Assembly (NCBI GenBank): GCA_965220895.1
Contig: OZ244850.1
Coordinates: 1,488,001 to 1,552,000, forward strand
Direction: 5' to 3'
Length of the DNA stretch: 64,000 nt
Source of the DNA: WTFY01 sp965220895
GTDB lineage: Bacteria; Pseudomonadota; Gammaproteobacteria; UBA4575
Shown: in pieces, positions 45,762 to 54,114 of the stretch
Layout: every line of letters begins with the position of its first letter
Position numbering within the stretch: the stretch's first letter is position 1
Program-made: the position numbers and the translations under genes
The notes under the pieces: model-generated
Database searches by the model: none
The model's input: only the letters and a program-made list of their open reading frames with translations
What the model was told of the DNA's origin: nothing

Positions 45762-45785
45762 CCAGATGTAGGCCCATATAGGTTA

Positions 45786-45983
45786 ATGGCACGCAAAGAC
45801 GTAGCACTCAAAATACGAGTTGAAAAGATTCTGCGAGAAGAATTTCTGGCGGTATGTCAATCAAATGACCTGCCTGCTGCTCAGGTGCTGCGCAGTTATA
45901 TGCGTGAATACGTGACTCACTACAGGACTGCGTCCCAAGGAAATCTTTTCGATATTCCAGAACCAAGCAGACAACCCGAGTAA
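45786..45983 (+). CDS. Small ribbon-helix-helix-like regulator preceding the C5 methyltransferase
   Basis: A 65-residue basic protein, MARKDVALKIRVEKILREEF followed by helix-rich AVCQSNDLPAAQVLRSYMREYV. The N-terminal strand (VALKIRVEKIL) and two helices fit a CopG/Arc-type ribbon-helix-helix DNA-binding fold. The position of a controller protein in front of methyltransferase and endonuclease genes suggests it times RM expression. Its stop overlaps the methyltransferase ATG (TAATG), implying coupling. Classical RM C-proteins are HTH proteins, so an RHH controller would be less usual. The C-terminal tail (LFDIPEPSRQPE) is disordered. Confidence 0.65.
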   Translation: MARKDVALKIRVEKILREEFLAVCQSNDLPAAQVLRSYMREYVTHYRTASQGNLFDIPEPSRQPE

Positions 45984-46939
45984 TGAGTAGACTGACATCT
46001 GTTGAGGTTTGTGCAGGCGCTGGAGGACAGGCCCTGGGCTTGGAACAAGCCGGGTTTCTGCATGAAGAACTGGTTGATATCGACTCTTACAGCTGCAATA
46101 CCCTTCAACTTAACCGTCCAAAGTGGGCGGTTACGGAAATGGACCTTCGGAAATTTAATGGCAGTGCTTACAAGGGAGTTGATTTGTTGGCAGGAGGCCT
46201 GCCATGCCCACCTTTTTCAATTGCGGGCAAGCAGCTAGGCACTCGCGACGAACGTAACCTGTTTCCTGAAGCAGTGCGCCTAGCCGATGAAATACGGCCC
46301 CAGGCAGTAATGATTGAAAATGTCCGCGGCATTCTTTCTGCAGTATTTGAAGACTATAGGAGTTCAATTAAGCAGCAACTCCATAAGCTCGGATATAAAA
46401 CAGACTGGCGTTTGTTGAATGCATCAGATTTTGGAGTGCCGCAATTGCGGCCTCGGGTTGTATTTGTAGCAGTAAAAAAAGAACTTTCAGAGGCATTTCA
46501 CTGGCCCGAGCCTATTCACAATGCGCCTTTAACAGTTGGAGATACGCTGCATGACCTGCTGGCAGAAAAAGGTTGGAGAGGCGTTCAGGCATGGCGTAAG
46601 AGAGCTGACGACATCGCGCCGACAATTGTGGGCGGATCACTCAAGCATGGCGGCCCTGATCTGGGGCCAACCCGTGCAAAGAAAGCCTGGGCATCTTTGG
46701 GGGTTGACGGTCACGGCATTTGGGACGAGCCACCTGACCGGAATTTTGTCGGCATGCCGAGGCTGACAGTGCGCATGGTGGCGCGGCTGCAGGGTTTTCC
46801 TGACGAATGGAAGTTTGCGGGGCGCAAGACGGCTCAGTACAGGCAAGTAGGCAATGCGTTCCCTCCTCCAGTAGCCGCCGCGGTCGGGAATATGCTTGCC
46901 GCATGCCTCACAAAACGAAAAATATTTCGTGCAGCGTAA
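45983..46939 (+). CDS. Cytosine-C5 DNA methyltransferase of the NgoMIV-like RM system
   Basis: A 318-residue C5-methyltransferase that protects DNA from the next-gene endonuclease. Motif I reads SVEVCAGAGGQALGLEQAGF, motif IV has the catalytic Cys in GGLPCPPFS (near residue 75), motif VI is MIENVRG, motif VIII QLRPRVVFVAV, and motif X QVGNAFPPPVA. The target-recognition region between VIII and IX is short (about 70 residues). Specificity for GCCGGC is inferred from the endonuclease. The gene is coupled on both sides by TAATG overlaps. Confidence 0.93.
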   Translation: MSRLTSVEVCAGAGGQALGLEQAGFLHEELVDIDSYSCNTLQLNRPKWAVTEMDLRKFNGSAYKGVDLLAGGLPCPPFSIAGKQLGTRDERNLFPEAVRLADEIRPQAVMIENVRGILSAVFEDYRSSIKQQLHKLGYKTDWRLLNASDFGVPQLRPRVVFVAVKKELSEAFHWPEPIHNAPLTVGDTLHDLLAEKGWRGVQAWRKRADDIAPTIVGGSLKHGGPDLGPTRAKKAWASLGVDGHGIWDEPPDRNFVGMPRLTVRMVARLQGFPDEWKFAGRKTAQYRQVGNAFPPPVAAAVGNMLAACLTKRKIFRAA

Positions 46940-47805
46940 TGCCAACAAAGGGCGGAACATTTTTCTCAGAGGCACGGCGTGAATTTCATGATGGGCTGCT
47001 AGATACAGTCCTTAAAACCCACAATGGTGTTCCCAGTAATGCTGACCGGCACAGCAAGCCAAGCGTCAAGATTGCTTCAAGCATTCTTGAGCAGCTTGGA
47101 AGAGAGGCGGAGGGAGTTCGTCAAGTCGGCCAGGTGTCTGGCAGCAAATTTGAGGAGGTCTGCGCCGCTTTCCTCGAAAAAACATTCCTGAAGCTGCAGC
47201 ATCTTCGCCCAGGGGACTGGAAAATTGGTAAGGATCTCTCAAGCGGGCGGCTGGCAATCGCTCAATTTGATCAGTACGAACACCTTGCAGAACTGGAAGT
47301 AGCTGCAAAGGAAAATCCGCTGCTTGCCGCTGCCATAGGCAGCGACTACCTGATAAAGCCGGATGTAGTGGCCATCAGGTATCCTGAAGAAGACCAGACA
47401 ATCAATGTCAATGAAGACCTCGTTGGCGAGAGCGAGGCGCGGTTGACTAGCTTGCGTAAGATCAACAGCAGCAAGCCAATACTGCATGCCAGTGTTTCAT
47501 GTAAATGGACGATCCGAAGTGACCGGGCACAAAATGCGCGATCCGAAGCCTTGAATCTTGTCAGGAACCGCAAGGGGCGTTTACCGCATATCGTGGTGGT
47601 GACCGCCGAGCCTACCCCAAACCGGATAGCATCGATAGCCTTAGGCACGGGAGACATTGACTGTGTGTACCATTTTGCCCTTGCGGAAATGCTGAATGCG
47701 GTCCAGTCCCTTGGTTACCAGGATGCTGAAGAAATGCTGCTCACCATGATTGAAGGTAAACGGCTGCGGGACATATGTGACTTGCCACTTGATTTGGCAG
47801 TGTAG
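46939..47805 (+). CDS. NgoMIV-family type II restriction endonuclease (predicted GCCGGC)
   Basis: A 288-residue endonuclease very close to NgoMIV as I recall it. Shared segments include LQHLRPGDWKIGK, then ISCKWTIRSDRAQNARSE-like (VSCKWTIRSDRAQNARSEA) and RNRKGRLPHIVVVTAEPTP, and the C-terminal LPLDLAV. The catalytic set corresponding to NgoMIV D140, S185 and K187 is D142 (IKPDVVAI), S187 and K189 (VSCKW). NgoMIV is a tetramer cutting G^CCGGC at two sites; the same is predicted here. Start ATG 46939 overlaps the methyltransferase stop (TAATG); a longer frame upstream is only the reading frame inside that gene. Confidence 0.92.
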   Translation: MPTKGGTFFSEARREFHDGLLDTVLKTHNGVPSNADRHSKPSVKIASSILEQLGREAEGVRQVGQVSGSKFEEVCAAFLEKTFLKLQHLRPGDWKIGKDLSSGRLAIAQFDQYEHLAELEVAAKENPLLAAAIGSDYLIKPDVVAIRYPEEDQTINVNEDLVGESEARLTSLRKINSSKPILHASVSCKWTIRSDRAQNARSEALNLVRNRKGRLPHIVVVTAEPTPNRIASIALGTGDIDCVYHFALAEMLNAVQSLGYQDAEEMLLTMIEGKRLRDICDLPLDLAV

Positions 47806-47817
47806 TAAGCCAGGGCA

Positions 47818-48234
47818 ATGGACAAAATTTCTGCGGAACGGCGCAGCGCAAATATGCGGGCCATACGCAGCACAGACACTGGGCCAGAAATGGTTGTCCG
47901 CCGACTGGTTCACCAAATGGGCTACCGCTACCGTTTGCACCGAAAGGACTTGCCTGGTAAGCCTGATCTGGTTTTTAGCTCCCGCAAGAAAATCATCTTT
48001 GTGCACGGATGCTTTTGGCACCAGCACAACAAGAAGGATTGCAAGCTGGTAAGGAAGCCAAAGACAAACACGAATTACTGGCTTCCAAAGCTTGAACGGA
48101 CTGTAAAGCGAGACAAGGAACACCAGACAGCTTTGAAGAAAAAGGGATGGGCTGTGCTGATAGTGTGGGAATGTGAAGTGGAAGAAACAGAGTACCTTAA
48201 AAATCGACTGCAAATGTTCTTGGGTATGAGCTAG
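47818..48234 (+). CDS. Very short patch repair (Vsr) endonuclease
   Basis: A 138-residue mismatch nuclease that nicks at T:G pairs produced by deamination of 5-methylcytosine at sites of the companion methyltransferase. The N-terminal SAERRSANMRAIRSTDTGPE and the catalytic LPGKPDLVFSSRKKIIFVHGCFWHQH, with Asp and the zinc-site His/Cys, are present. The end WECEVEE is also typical. It starts 12 bases after the endonuclease stop, so the RHH-M-R-Vsr set forms one operon. Confidence 0.95.
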   Translation: MDKISAERRSANMRAIRSTDTGPEMVVRRLVHQMGYRYRLHRKDLPGKPDLVFSSRKKIIFVHGCFWHQHNKKDCKLVRKPKTNTNYWLPKLERTVKRDKEHQTALKKKGWAVLIVWECEVEETEYLKNRLQMFLGMS

Positions 48235-48279
48235 TGATGAAGTTACAAAGGGCAGTAAATTCACGACTTGTGAACTTAG

Positions 48280-49140
48280 ATGACTGAGACCACCTTGAAT
48301 GTAATGGCCATTTTTGGTTCTTTTCTTGGAGCACTTTTTGTTATTGCAAAGTTAGTCCTCCCAAAGATACTGGATGTATATGTAAACCGTATTGAACACA
48401 TTCACAATCGTGACCTTAAGGTACTTGGGGCAAATCTTCATTCCCAACTGGAGAAGGTGAAGTCTGCTGTAGAGATAGCACACAAAAGCCAAGAGGAATT
48501 GAGGTGCAAGAGAATTGCTGCGGTAGAGAATATTTGGGAGGAAATTCTCCGGCTCGAACGAGAATTTGCCCCCTTGGTAGCAACCGAACTAATTTTAACA
48601 GAAAAAGAGTTAAACGAACTCTTCTGGAATAACGGAATAGAGAACGAAACGCGAGAAGAAGTTTTTAAGAGATACTCATCTTTTGAGCAAATCACCCAAA
48701 AGATTGGCGGTAATGACATAGCCGACCCTGCAATGCAATTGGCCTTTGCAATGGATACCACACCGCGTGTTCAGGAAGAGTTAAAAATTTTTGTCACTGA
48801 CAAGCTGTGGAGAATTTACGAAGCTTTGATTAGAGTCTATGGACGGCTTGGGTTCCTAGTAAGCCAAGCAGCTACTAAAAAGGAAAAAGTGAATTGGCGA
48901 GCCGATGGCTTAATGAAAAGTATCATAGAAAAAATTTTTCAAGTGGATGCACTTGCAATAATTCAGAATCAAAACGTATCAATACAAACTTTGGTGTATC
49001 TATTGCACGAGGAGTTCATTGTAGAAGCACAAAAAGTCATGCAGGGTACAGAATTATTCCGAGAGAAGACAGAAGAGGTTCATGAGATTATTGAAAGGTT
49101 ATATGCAGACTCCAAGCATAATAATGTTTACAAAATGTAG
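48280..49140 (+). CDS. Membrane-anchored coiled-coil protein of unknown function
   Basis: A 286-residue protein. One hydrophobic helix lies at residues 8-29 (MAIFGSFLGALFVIAKLVLP), followed by a charged coiled coil (about 35-105, HNRDLKVLGANLHSQLEKVK...) and a helical C-terminal domain with Glu/Lys-rich surface. I do not recognise a family. It follows the Vsr gene by 45 bases on the same strand and may be co-transcribed with the RM cassette or have its own promoter in that gap. Base composition is AT-rich. A membrane-anchored effector is one possibility, not shown. Confidence 0.6.
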   Translation: MTETTLNVMAIFGSFLGALFVIAKLVLPKILDVYVNRIEHIHNRDLKVLGANLHSQLEKVKSAVEIAHKSQEELRCKRIAAVENIWEEILRLEREFAPLVATELILTEKELNELFWNNGIENETREEVFKRYSSFEQITQKIGGNDIADPAMQLAFAMDTTPRVQEELKIFVTDKLWRIYEALIRVYGRLGFLVSQAATKKEKVNWRADGLMKSIIEKIFQVDALAIIQNQNVSIQTLVYLLHEEFIVEAQKVMQGTELFREKTEEVHEIIERLYADSKHNNVYKM

Positions 49141-49302
49141 ATAATTGGTGCGAATCTAGGAACAGATGAAACTGTACGGTGAGACGGGAAGTGCAGTTCC
49201 GATTTACAACAGGCGTGGAACCTTAAGGTCAACTTCCTTCAGTCTTACAATCCTGTAGTTCATGGGTCATTCCTCATACTTTTTTCATTGCAATTGCCGC
49301 AG

Positions 49303-50169
49303 CTACCTCGACAGGTAGGCTGTGCTGATCTGTTCTCTCTCATGTCCGAGCTCCTGGCTGATCGTCAGCCGGGCCTCGTGGTCTGCCTCTCGCTGTTCCC
49401 GGGTCAATGACTTGCTGTCCGGTCCCCCTGCGACTGGACACTTCCAGCCGGTCAGCTCCTCGTAACGGTCCTGGGCATAGGCATGGCGCAGCCCGTGCAT
49501 GCTGGAGAGGCCGGCTCTCGTGGTATGGCCCTCGTAGACCTTGATCTGCTGCACGTAGCTTCGCTGCGGCGGGATCAATGAGCCGAAGCCGGCCAGCGCT
49601 CTTGCCCGGTCCAGCACTTCTCTTTGGGCCTCGGTTCGGATCGGGATGATTCTTGAGCGCCCGCCCTTGGTCCAGCTGGATTTCAGTTTGATGTGATCGC
49701 CCTGGTCGGCATAGCTCGGGGTGAACTTCATGGCTTCCTCTCTTCGCAGCCCAAAGGCGCGCTGCAGCTTGAGGCTCATGCGAACATGCTCGTCCCTGAC
49801 CTTTTCGAGCTGGGCTTGGGTAAGGTCCTTGGCCTTTGACTCGTTGGTCACGAACCTTCGGTCCGGAATGCCGTAATGTTCGTTCGATCCGGCGATGACA
49901 TTGCGCTTGTTGACCTTGGTGGCCCACCAGCGCAGTGCCGCCATTCGATTCTTGATGGTGCCTGTGGACAGCTCCTTCTCCCTCCACAGCTTCACCAGCG
50001 CCTCGATGTGCTTGGGCTTGAGGGACCGGGCCTGCATCTTGCGATAGCCCATCCTGTGAAGTTCATCGGCCGCCTGGGCCAGGATCCGCTCCCGGTTGCT
50101 CTGCGTGGCATAGCTGCCTTCCCGGCAGTTTCTGCACAGCTGCTTCAGTCCGTAGTTCAAGGCTCTCAT
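49303..50169 (-). CDS. Integrase_1-type tyrosine recombinase-like protein
   Basis: A 288-residue protein of the integrase-domain family often found on integrative elements and plasmids. The N-terminal SAM-like domain (LNYGLKQLCRNCREGSYAT) is followed by a catalytic region with Arg in AFGLRREEAMKF, HxxRH in SMHGLRHAYAQDRY, and the terminal ELGHEREQISTAYL with His and Tyr. All catalytic residues seem present, but the spacing is compact compared with the island integrase at 57171. It may serve a different recombination or dimer-resolution role. A GAGGAG site lies about 12 bases before ATG 50169. Confidence 0.82.
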   Translation of the reverse strand: MRALNYGLKQLCRNCREGSYATQSNRERILAQAADELHRMGYRKMQARSLKPKHIEALVKLWREKELSTGTIKNRMAALRWWATKVNKRNVIAGSNEHYGIPDRRFVTNESKAKDLTQAQLEKVRDEHVRMSLKLQRAFGLRREEAMKFTPSYADQGDHIKLKSSWTKGGRSRIIPIRTEAQREVLDRARALAGFGSLIPPQRSYVQQIKVYEGHTTRAGLSSMHGLRHAYAQDRYEELTGWKCPVAGGPDSKSLTREQREADHEARLTISQELGHEREQISTAYLSR

Positions 50170-50781
50170 CTCGTTACTCTCTCCTCGTTCAATCCTCTCG
50201 TTGCGTGTGCTCTCCTGTCTGGTGAGTGTTTCTTTGCCTCTGCCAGCCGAAGCTGTACAGGTTCACTTGCGTGATACGGCTCCATGGGACACGACTCCCG
50301 TAATGACTTGTTGTGTGCCTCAGTCCAGGCAGCACAGGTGATCTCCTGTGGGAGACGGACCCCTGTACCAGGTCAATGTGCCCCCTGCGGGGCGTCTTTG
50401 AGTATGGAGCTACCCTCCTTGTTGAGTACCGTGGATCCATACCGTCCACGAGATTGCAAGTAAAGACCCTGTGCGCAGCACAGCACCGGCCGGATCCGAA
50501 AGATCACGGTGGTACGTCCTGTACAGGGCGTTGATATGGAAGACACGCACAGGGAAGAACCCCACAGGTGCCTGCAGGCCACAAGGCCTTGAGTTGAAGC
50601 GAAAACCGGGCTCCAAAGAGCCTGGTTCCGTGTACCTGCCCCCCTGGTACAGGGATACAGGTTGAGGTTGAATGTGGACTGCAGCCTTTCGGCCGGGGCA
50701 CCTTTGCGCAGTCCGCAGGTGCCTCGATTGCCGCTGATATACCGTAGCGGCCCGGTGTAAAATCGATACGCAGCCAGTATA

Positions 50782-50814
50782 GCATTTTCCCCATCTTCGG
50801 GGTGGGGAAAATGC
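50782..50814. repeat. 11-bp inverted repeat (hairpin)
   Basis: Arms GCATTTTCCCC (50782-50792) and GGGGAAAATGC (50804-50814) with an 11-nt loop. Read in either direction the arms end with a T- or A-rich stretch, so a terminator or an origin hairpin is possible. Confidence 0.6.
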
Positions 50815-50922
50815 CCTTCGGCACGAAAGAAATGCGACCGGATGCCGGACCCCGTAATCTGCGCGGCATTCGCCCCTGGAAATCGTACAGCGCCGCGCTG
50901 CCTGGCTTCGGGACCAGTATAC

Positions 50923-50971
50923 GCCCGCGTCACTCCCGCGTTTGCTGCGCGCCCTGGGGAGTGACGCGGGC
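50923..50971. repeat. 15-bp inverted repeat
   Basis: Arms GCCCGCGTCACTCCC (50923-50937) and its exact complement (50957-50971) flank a 19-nt loop. No U-run follows. It lies about 165 bp before the Sel1-repeat gene. Confidence 0.6.
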
Positions 50972-51136
50972 GGGCACCGGATATCCGGCAAGTCGCTCAG
51001 CCGACCAGGTGCTTGCAAGTTGTGCAGGTTACGTATCGTTGCACCAGGGAGCGCTGGTCGCGAGCACGTAGAGATGTCCTGTACAGGGCGACCCGTGCCT
51101 GGATGAGCGTAACGATGACCATGCTATAGTCTGGCC

Positions 51137-53608
51137 ATGTTCCGTCTCCTGCTCATTTTCCTGGTCGTGTTCACGTGCTCGGCGTGTTCGGTGGAGGACC
51201 CGGATGCCTTGAGAGAAGCTGCAGAGCAGGGGGATGCCGAGGCACAGTTTGAGCTCGGCGGCATGTATGCAAAAGGCGAGGAAATTTCAAAAGATATGGC
51301 CGAGGCTGTGCGCTGGTGGCACAAAGCAGCCGAACAGGAATATGCTGATGCGCAGTTTGGTCTTGGTGTTATGTATTACTATGGCTACGGAGCCTCCAAA
51401 GACTACACCGAGGCTACACGCTGGTTCCGTGCAGCTGCAGATCAGGGACATGCCGATGCACAATTCAATCTTGGTCATGTATATGCCGGCGGCAAGGGCG
51501 TACCTAAAGACTATGCCGAGGCTGTGCGCTGGTGGCACAAAGCAGCCGAACAGGGACATGCTGAGGCACAGGCTCAGCTTGGTCTCATATATGCCTCAGG
51601 CACAGGTGTCCCAGAAGACGGGGCCGAGTCCGCTCGCTGGTGGCAAAAGGCAGCCGAACAGGGACTCGTCCGGGCACAGCTTAATCTAGGGGCCATGTAC
51701 GCCCAAGGCGAAAATGTGCTAAAGGACAAGGCCGAGGCTGTGCGTTGGTATCGCAAGGCGGCAGAGCAGGGGGATGCTGGAGCGCAGAATAGCCTTGGTT
51801 ACATGTATGCCAATGGTGAAGGCGTTCCCGAGGATGACGTTGAAGCTGTGAGCTGGTACCGAAAGGCTGCTGAGCAAGGAGTTTGGGCAGCACAGGTCAG
51901 TCTTGGGTTCGCCTATTACAACGGCGAAGGCGTACAGAAAGACCAAGGCGAGGCTGTACACTGGTGGCGCAAGGCGGCTGAACAGGGAGACCCTGAGGCG
52001 CAGTCAAATCTTGATGCTGTTGCCAAAGGTGAAAAGCCGCTTGAATACAATGAGCTGGACTCCTTGAGAGAGGCAGCCGAGCAGGGAAAACTTGCCTGGA
52101 TACAGCGCGACCTAGGTGATATGTATTACAGTGGTGAAGGTGCGCCGAAGGACAAGGCCGAGGCTGTGCGTTGGTATCGCAAGGCGGCAGAGCAGGGGCG
52201 TGCTGATGCTCAGTACCGCCTCGGTACCATGTACGCCAATGGTGAAGGCGTTCCTGAGGATGACGTTGAAGCTGCCCGCTGGTTTCGTAAAGCAGCAAAT
52301 CAAGGGGACGCCATGGCGCTGATCAACCTCGGTAATATGTACGCCCGAGGCGAGGGCGTACCGAAGAGCAAGACTAAGGCTACACACTATTACCGTAAGG
52401 CGATAGGACAGGGGCTTGCCTTGGCGCAATCAAATCTCAATGCTATTGCCAAGGGTGAAAGGCCGCTCTCAGATCATGGCCTGGATGTCTTAAGAGAGGC
52501 TGCGGAGCAGGGGCATGCCGGAGCACAGTTCCTTCTTGGTCTCATGTATGCCAATGGTGAGGGTATTCCCGAAGACGATGCCGAAGCTGCTCGTTGGTTC
52601 CGCGAGGCAGCAAACCAAGGGGATACCGGGGCACAATATCATCTCGGTACTATGTATGAGCAAGGCGAAGGAGTACCTGGGTATGACGATGAGGCTGCCC
52701 GCTGGTACCTCAAAGCGGCAGAGCAGGGGCATGCTATGGCACAGCACAAACTTGGAGACATGTATGCTGGAGGCTACGGGGTCCCCAAAGATGATGCCGA
52801 AGCTATGCATTGGTATCGCAAGGCGGCAGAGCAGGGGCATGCCGACGCGCAGTACCGCATCGGTGACAGGTATAGGTTTGGTAAAGGCGTACCTGAGAAT
52901 GATGTCAAAGCGGTGCACTGGTTCCGCAAGGCAGCTGAACAGGGGGATACCCATGCGCAGCGCAGTCTTGAAGCAATGTACAGCTTACCGAAAGTATTTG
53001 AGGATGATGTAGAGGCCGTGCGTTGGTATCATATGGGTGCCGAGCACGGGCTTGTCACAGCACAGCTGCAGCTAGCCTTCAAGTATGCTCAAGGTGAAGG
53101 CCTGCCGAAGGATGAGGTCAAAGCTACACACTGGTATCGCAAGGCGGCAGAGCAGGGGCATGCTGCAGCACAACTTATGCTTGGCATCATGTATGACAGC
53201 GGCGAAGGTGTGCCGCAAGATAGTGCCAAGGCTGTACGTTGGTACCGCAAGGCTGCCGAACAGGGAAACACTAGAGCACAATTCAATCTTGGCATCATGT
53301 ATGCCAACGGCGAGGGAGTGCCTGAAGACGACGCCGAAGCAATGCGTTGGTACCGCAAGGCTGCCGAACAGGGACATGCCCAAGCACAAGGTAACCTCGG
53401 TGGTATGTATTACTTGGGTGAAGGCGTTCCCGAGGACAGGGTGCAGGCCTATGCCTGGTACAGCGTAGCTGCTGCTCAGGGTGAAGAATGGGCCAAGAAA
53501 AACAAGGAAATTCTGGCCAGGGAGATGACCCCCGCTGAAATTGCCGAGGCACAGAAGCTGTCACGCAAATACTGGGAAGCCTACGGCCCAGATCAGAAAT
53601 CCGAATAA
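51137..53608 (+). CDS. Sel1-repeat (SLR) lipoprotein-like protein
   Basis: An 823-residue exported protein built almost entirely of about twenty 36-residue Sel1-like repeats (consensus A-x-A-Q-x-x-L-G-x-M-Y-x-x-G-E-G-V-P-x-D-x-x-E-A-x-x-W-Y-R-K-A-A-E-Q-G). The N-terminus is a signal peptide ending FTCSACSVED. Its Cys19 lies in a lipobox-like C-S-A-C, so it may be a lipoprotein. The array divides into three blocks, each opening with LREAAEQG (near residues 25, 308 and 450), which points to internal duplication. The last 50 residues depart from the repeat (YAWYSVAAAQGEEWAKKN). Sel1 arrays bind proteins; the partner is unknown. Confidence 0.88.
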   Translation: MFRLLLIFLVVFTCSACSVEDPDALREAAEQGDAEAQFELGGMYAKGEEISKDMAEAVRWWHKAAEQEYADAQFGLGVMYYYGYGASKDYTEATRWFRAAADQGHADAQFNLGHVYAGGKGVPKDYAEAVRWWHKAAEQGHAEAQAQLGLIYASGTGVPEDGAESARWWQKAAEQGLVRAQLNLGAMYAQGENVLKDKAEAVRWYRKAAEQGDAGAQNSLGYMYANGEGVPEDDVEAVSWYRKAAEQGVWAAQVSLGFAYYNGEGVQKDQGEAVHWWRKAAEQGDPEAQSNLDAVAKGEKPLEYNELDSLREAAEQGKLAWIQRDLGDMYYSGEGAPKDKAEAVRWYRKAAEQGRADAQYRLGTMYANGEGVPEDDVEAARWFRKAANQGDAMALINLGNMYARGEGVPKSKTKATHYYRKAIGQGLALAQSNLNAIAKGERPLSDHGLDVLREAAEQGHAGAQFLLGLMYANGEGIPEDDAEAARWFREAANQGDTGAQYHLGTMYEQGEGVPGYDDEAARWYLKAAEQGHAMAQHKLGDMYAGGYGVPKDDAEAMHWYRKAAEQGHADAQYRIGDRYRFGKGVPENDVKAVHWFRKAAEQGDTHAQRSLEAMYSLPKVFEDDVEAVRWYHMGAEHGLVTAQLQLAFKYAQGEGLPKDEVKATHWYRKAAEQGHAAAQLMLGIMYDSGEGVPQDSAKAVRWYRKAAEQGNTRAQFNLGIMYANGEGVPEDDAEAMRWYRKAAEQGHAQAQGNLGGMYYLGEGVPEDRVQAYAWYSVAAAQGEEWAKKNKEILAREMTPAEIAEAQKLSRKYWEAYGPDQKSE

Positions 53609-54114
53609 CAGATTGCAGTTTCCCGTCTTTGGATAAATAACAGGAAAAGAGAGTAGAACAGAACAAAAACTGCACTCTTTCCCGGGCCATACCATTCACT
53701 TTGAGGTCGAGGCATAACTGGTTGATCCCTGGCAGCCCATCTGCCGCCCGATGTGCTTTTATATGCACATCAAGAGCAGCTGTGCTCTAGGTTCCCCTGT
53801 TATCGGTACCGAGTCACGGCCGGGTGCACCCGGGACATCGCCTCGCTCCTGCGACTGGACCCCTCGATACGCATGGAGCAGATGCCTGCACCAGGCATCC
53901 ATCCCGCCCATGCGGCGCAGCAGTGGGTCCGGGTCACCATGACCAAATTTTGGTCATGGTCCTGAATTATGTCAGTGACATACCCCTAACAGGATGAAGT
54001 GTTCCCGGTAACCCCATGATCTCATGGGTCTGGTTTTGCCGACCCATGCAGTCCCCTGCAGGCTCCTCCGTGGTGGGCGTATCGCCTGTTACCAGGAGAG
54101 TGCTGCCCTCATGC
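53609..54114. other. Non-coding region with three tight palindromes
   Basis: No gene supported. It contains a 25-bp dyad (53936-53960; arms ACCATGACCAAA around one T), a 13-bp dyad ATGTCA-g-TGACAT (53969-53981), a 16-bp dyad CCCATGA-tc-TCATGGG (54013-54028) and a small hairpin AGAGCA-gctg-TGCTCT near 53773. The cluster sits directly downstream of the initiator-like gene and may be part of its regulatory or origin region. Confidence 0.5.

Larger units (their letters stand above)
50170..51136. other. Non-coding region rich in inverted repeats and a repeated palindrome
   Basis: No convincing protein gene in 967 bp: the frames present overlap on all strands without codon-like bias. The region carries an 11-bp hairpin (50782-50814), a 15-bp inverted repeat (50923-50971) and two copies of the palindrome CCTGTACAGG in a shared 15-nt context (50516-50530 and 51076-51090), plus several related C-TGTAC-AGG variants. 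It may hold a transfer or replication origin or regulatory RNA; this is inference. Confidence 0.5.

Noticed and set aside
50410..51018. Overlapping frames in the palindromic region as genes
   Set aside because: Several mutually overlapping frames on both strands, Arg/Cys/Ser-rich with no motif or ribosome-binding site.
51137..53608. The regular repeats as a CRISPR or tandem DNA repeat
   Set aside because: They encode 36-aa Sel1 units in an open frame with diverged DNA; no constant repeat-spacer pattern.
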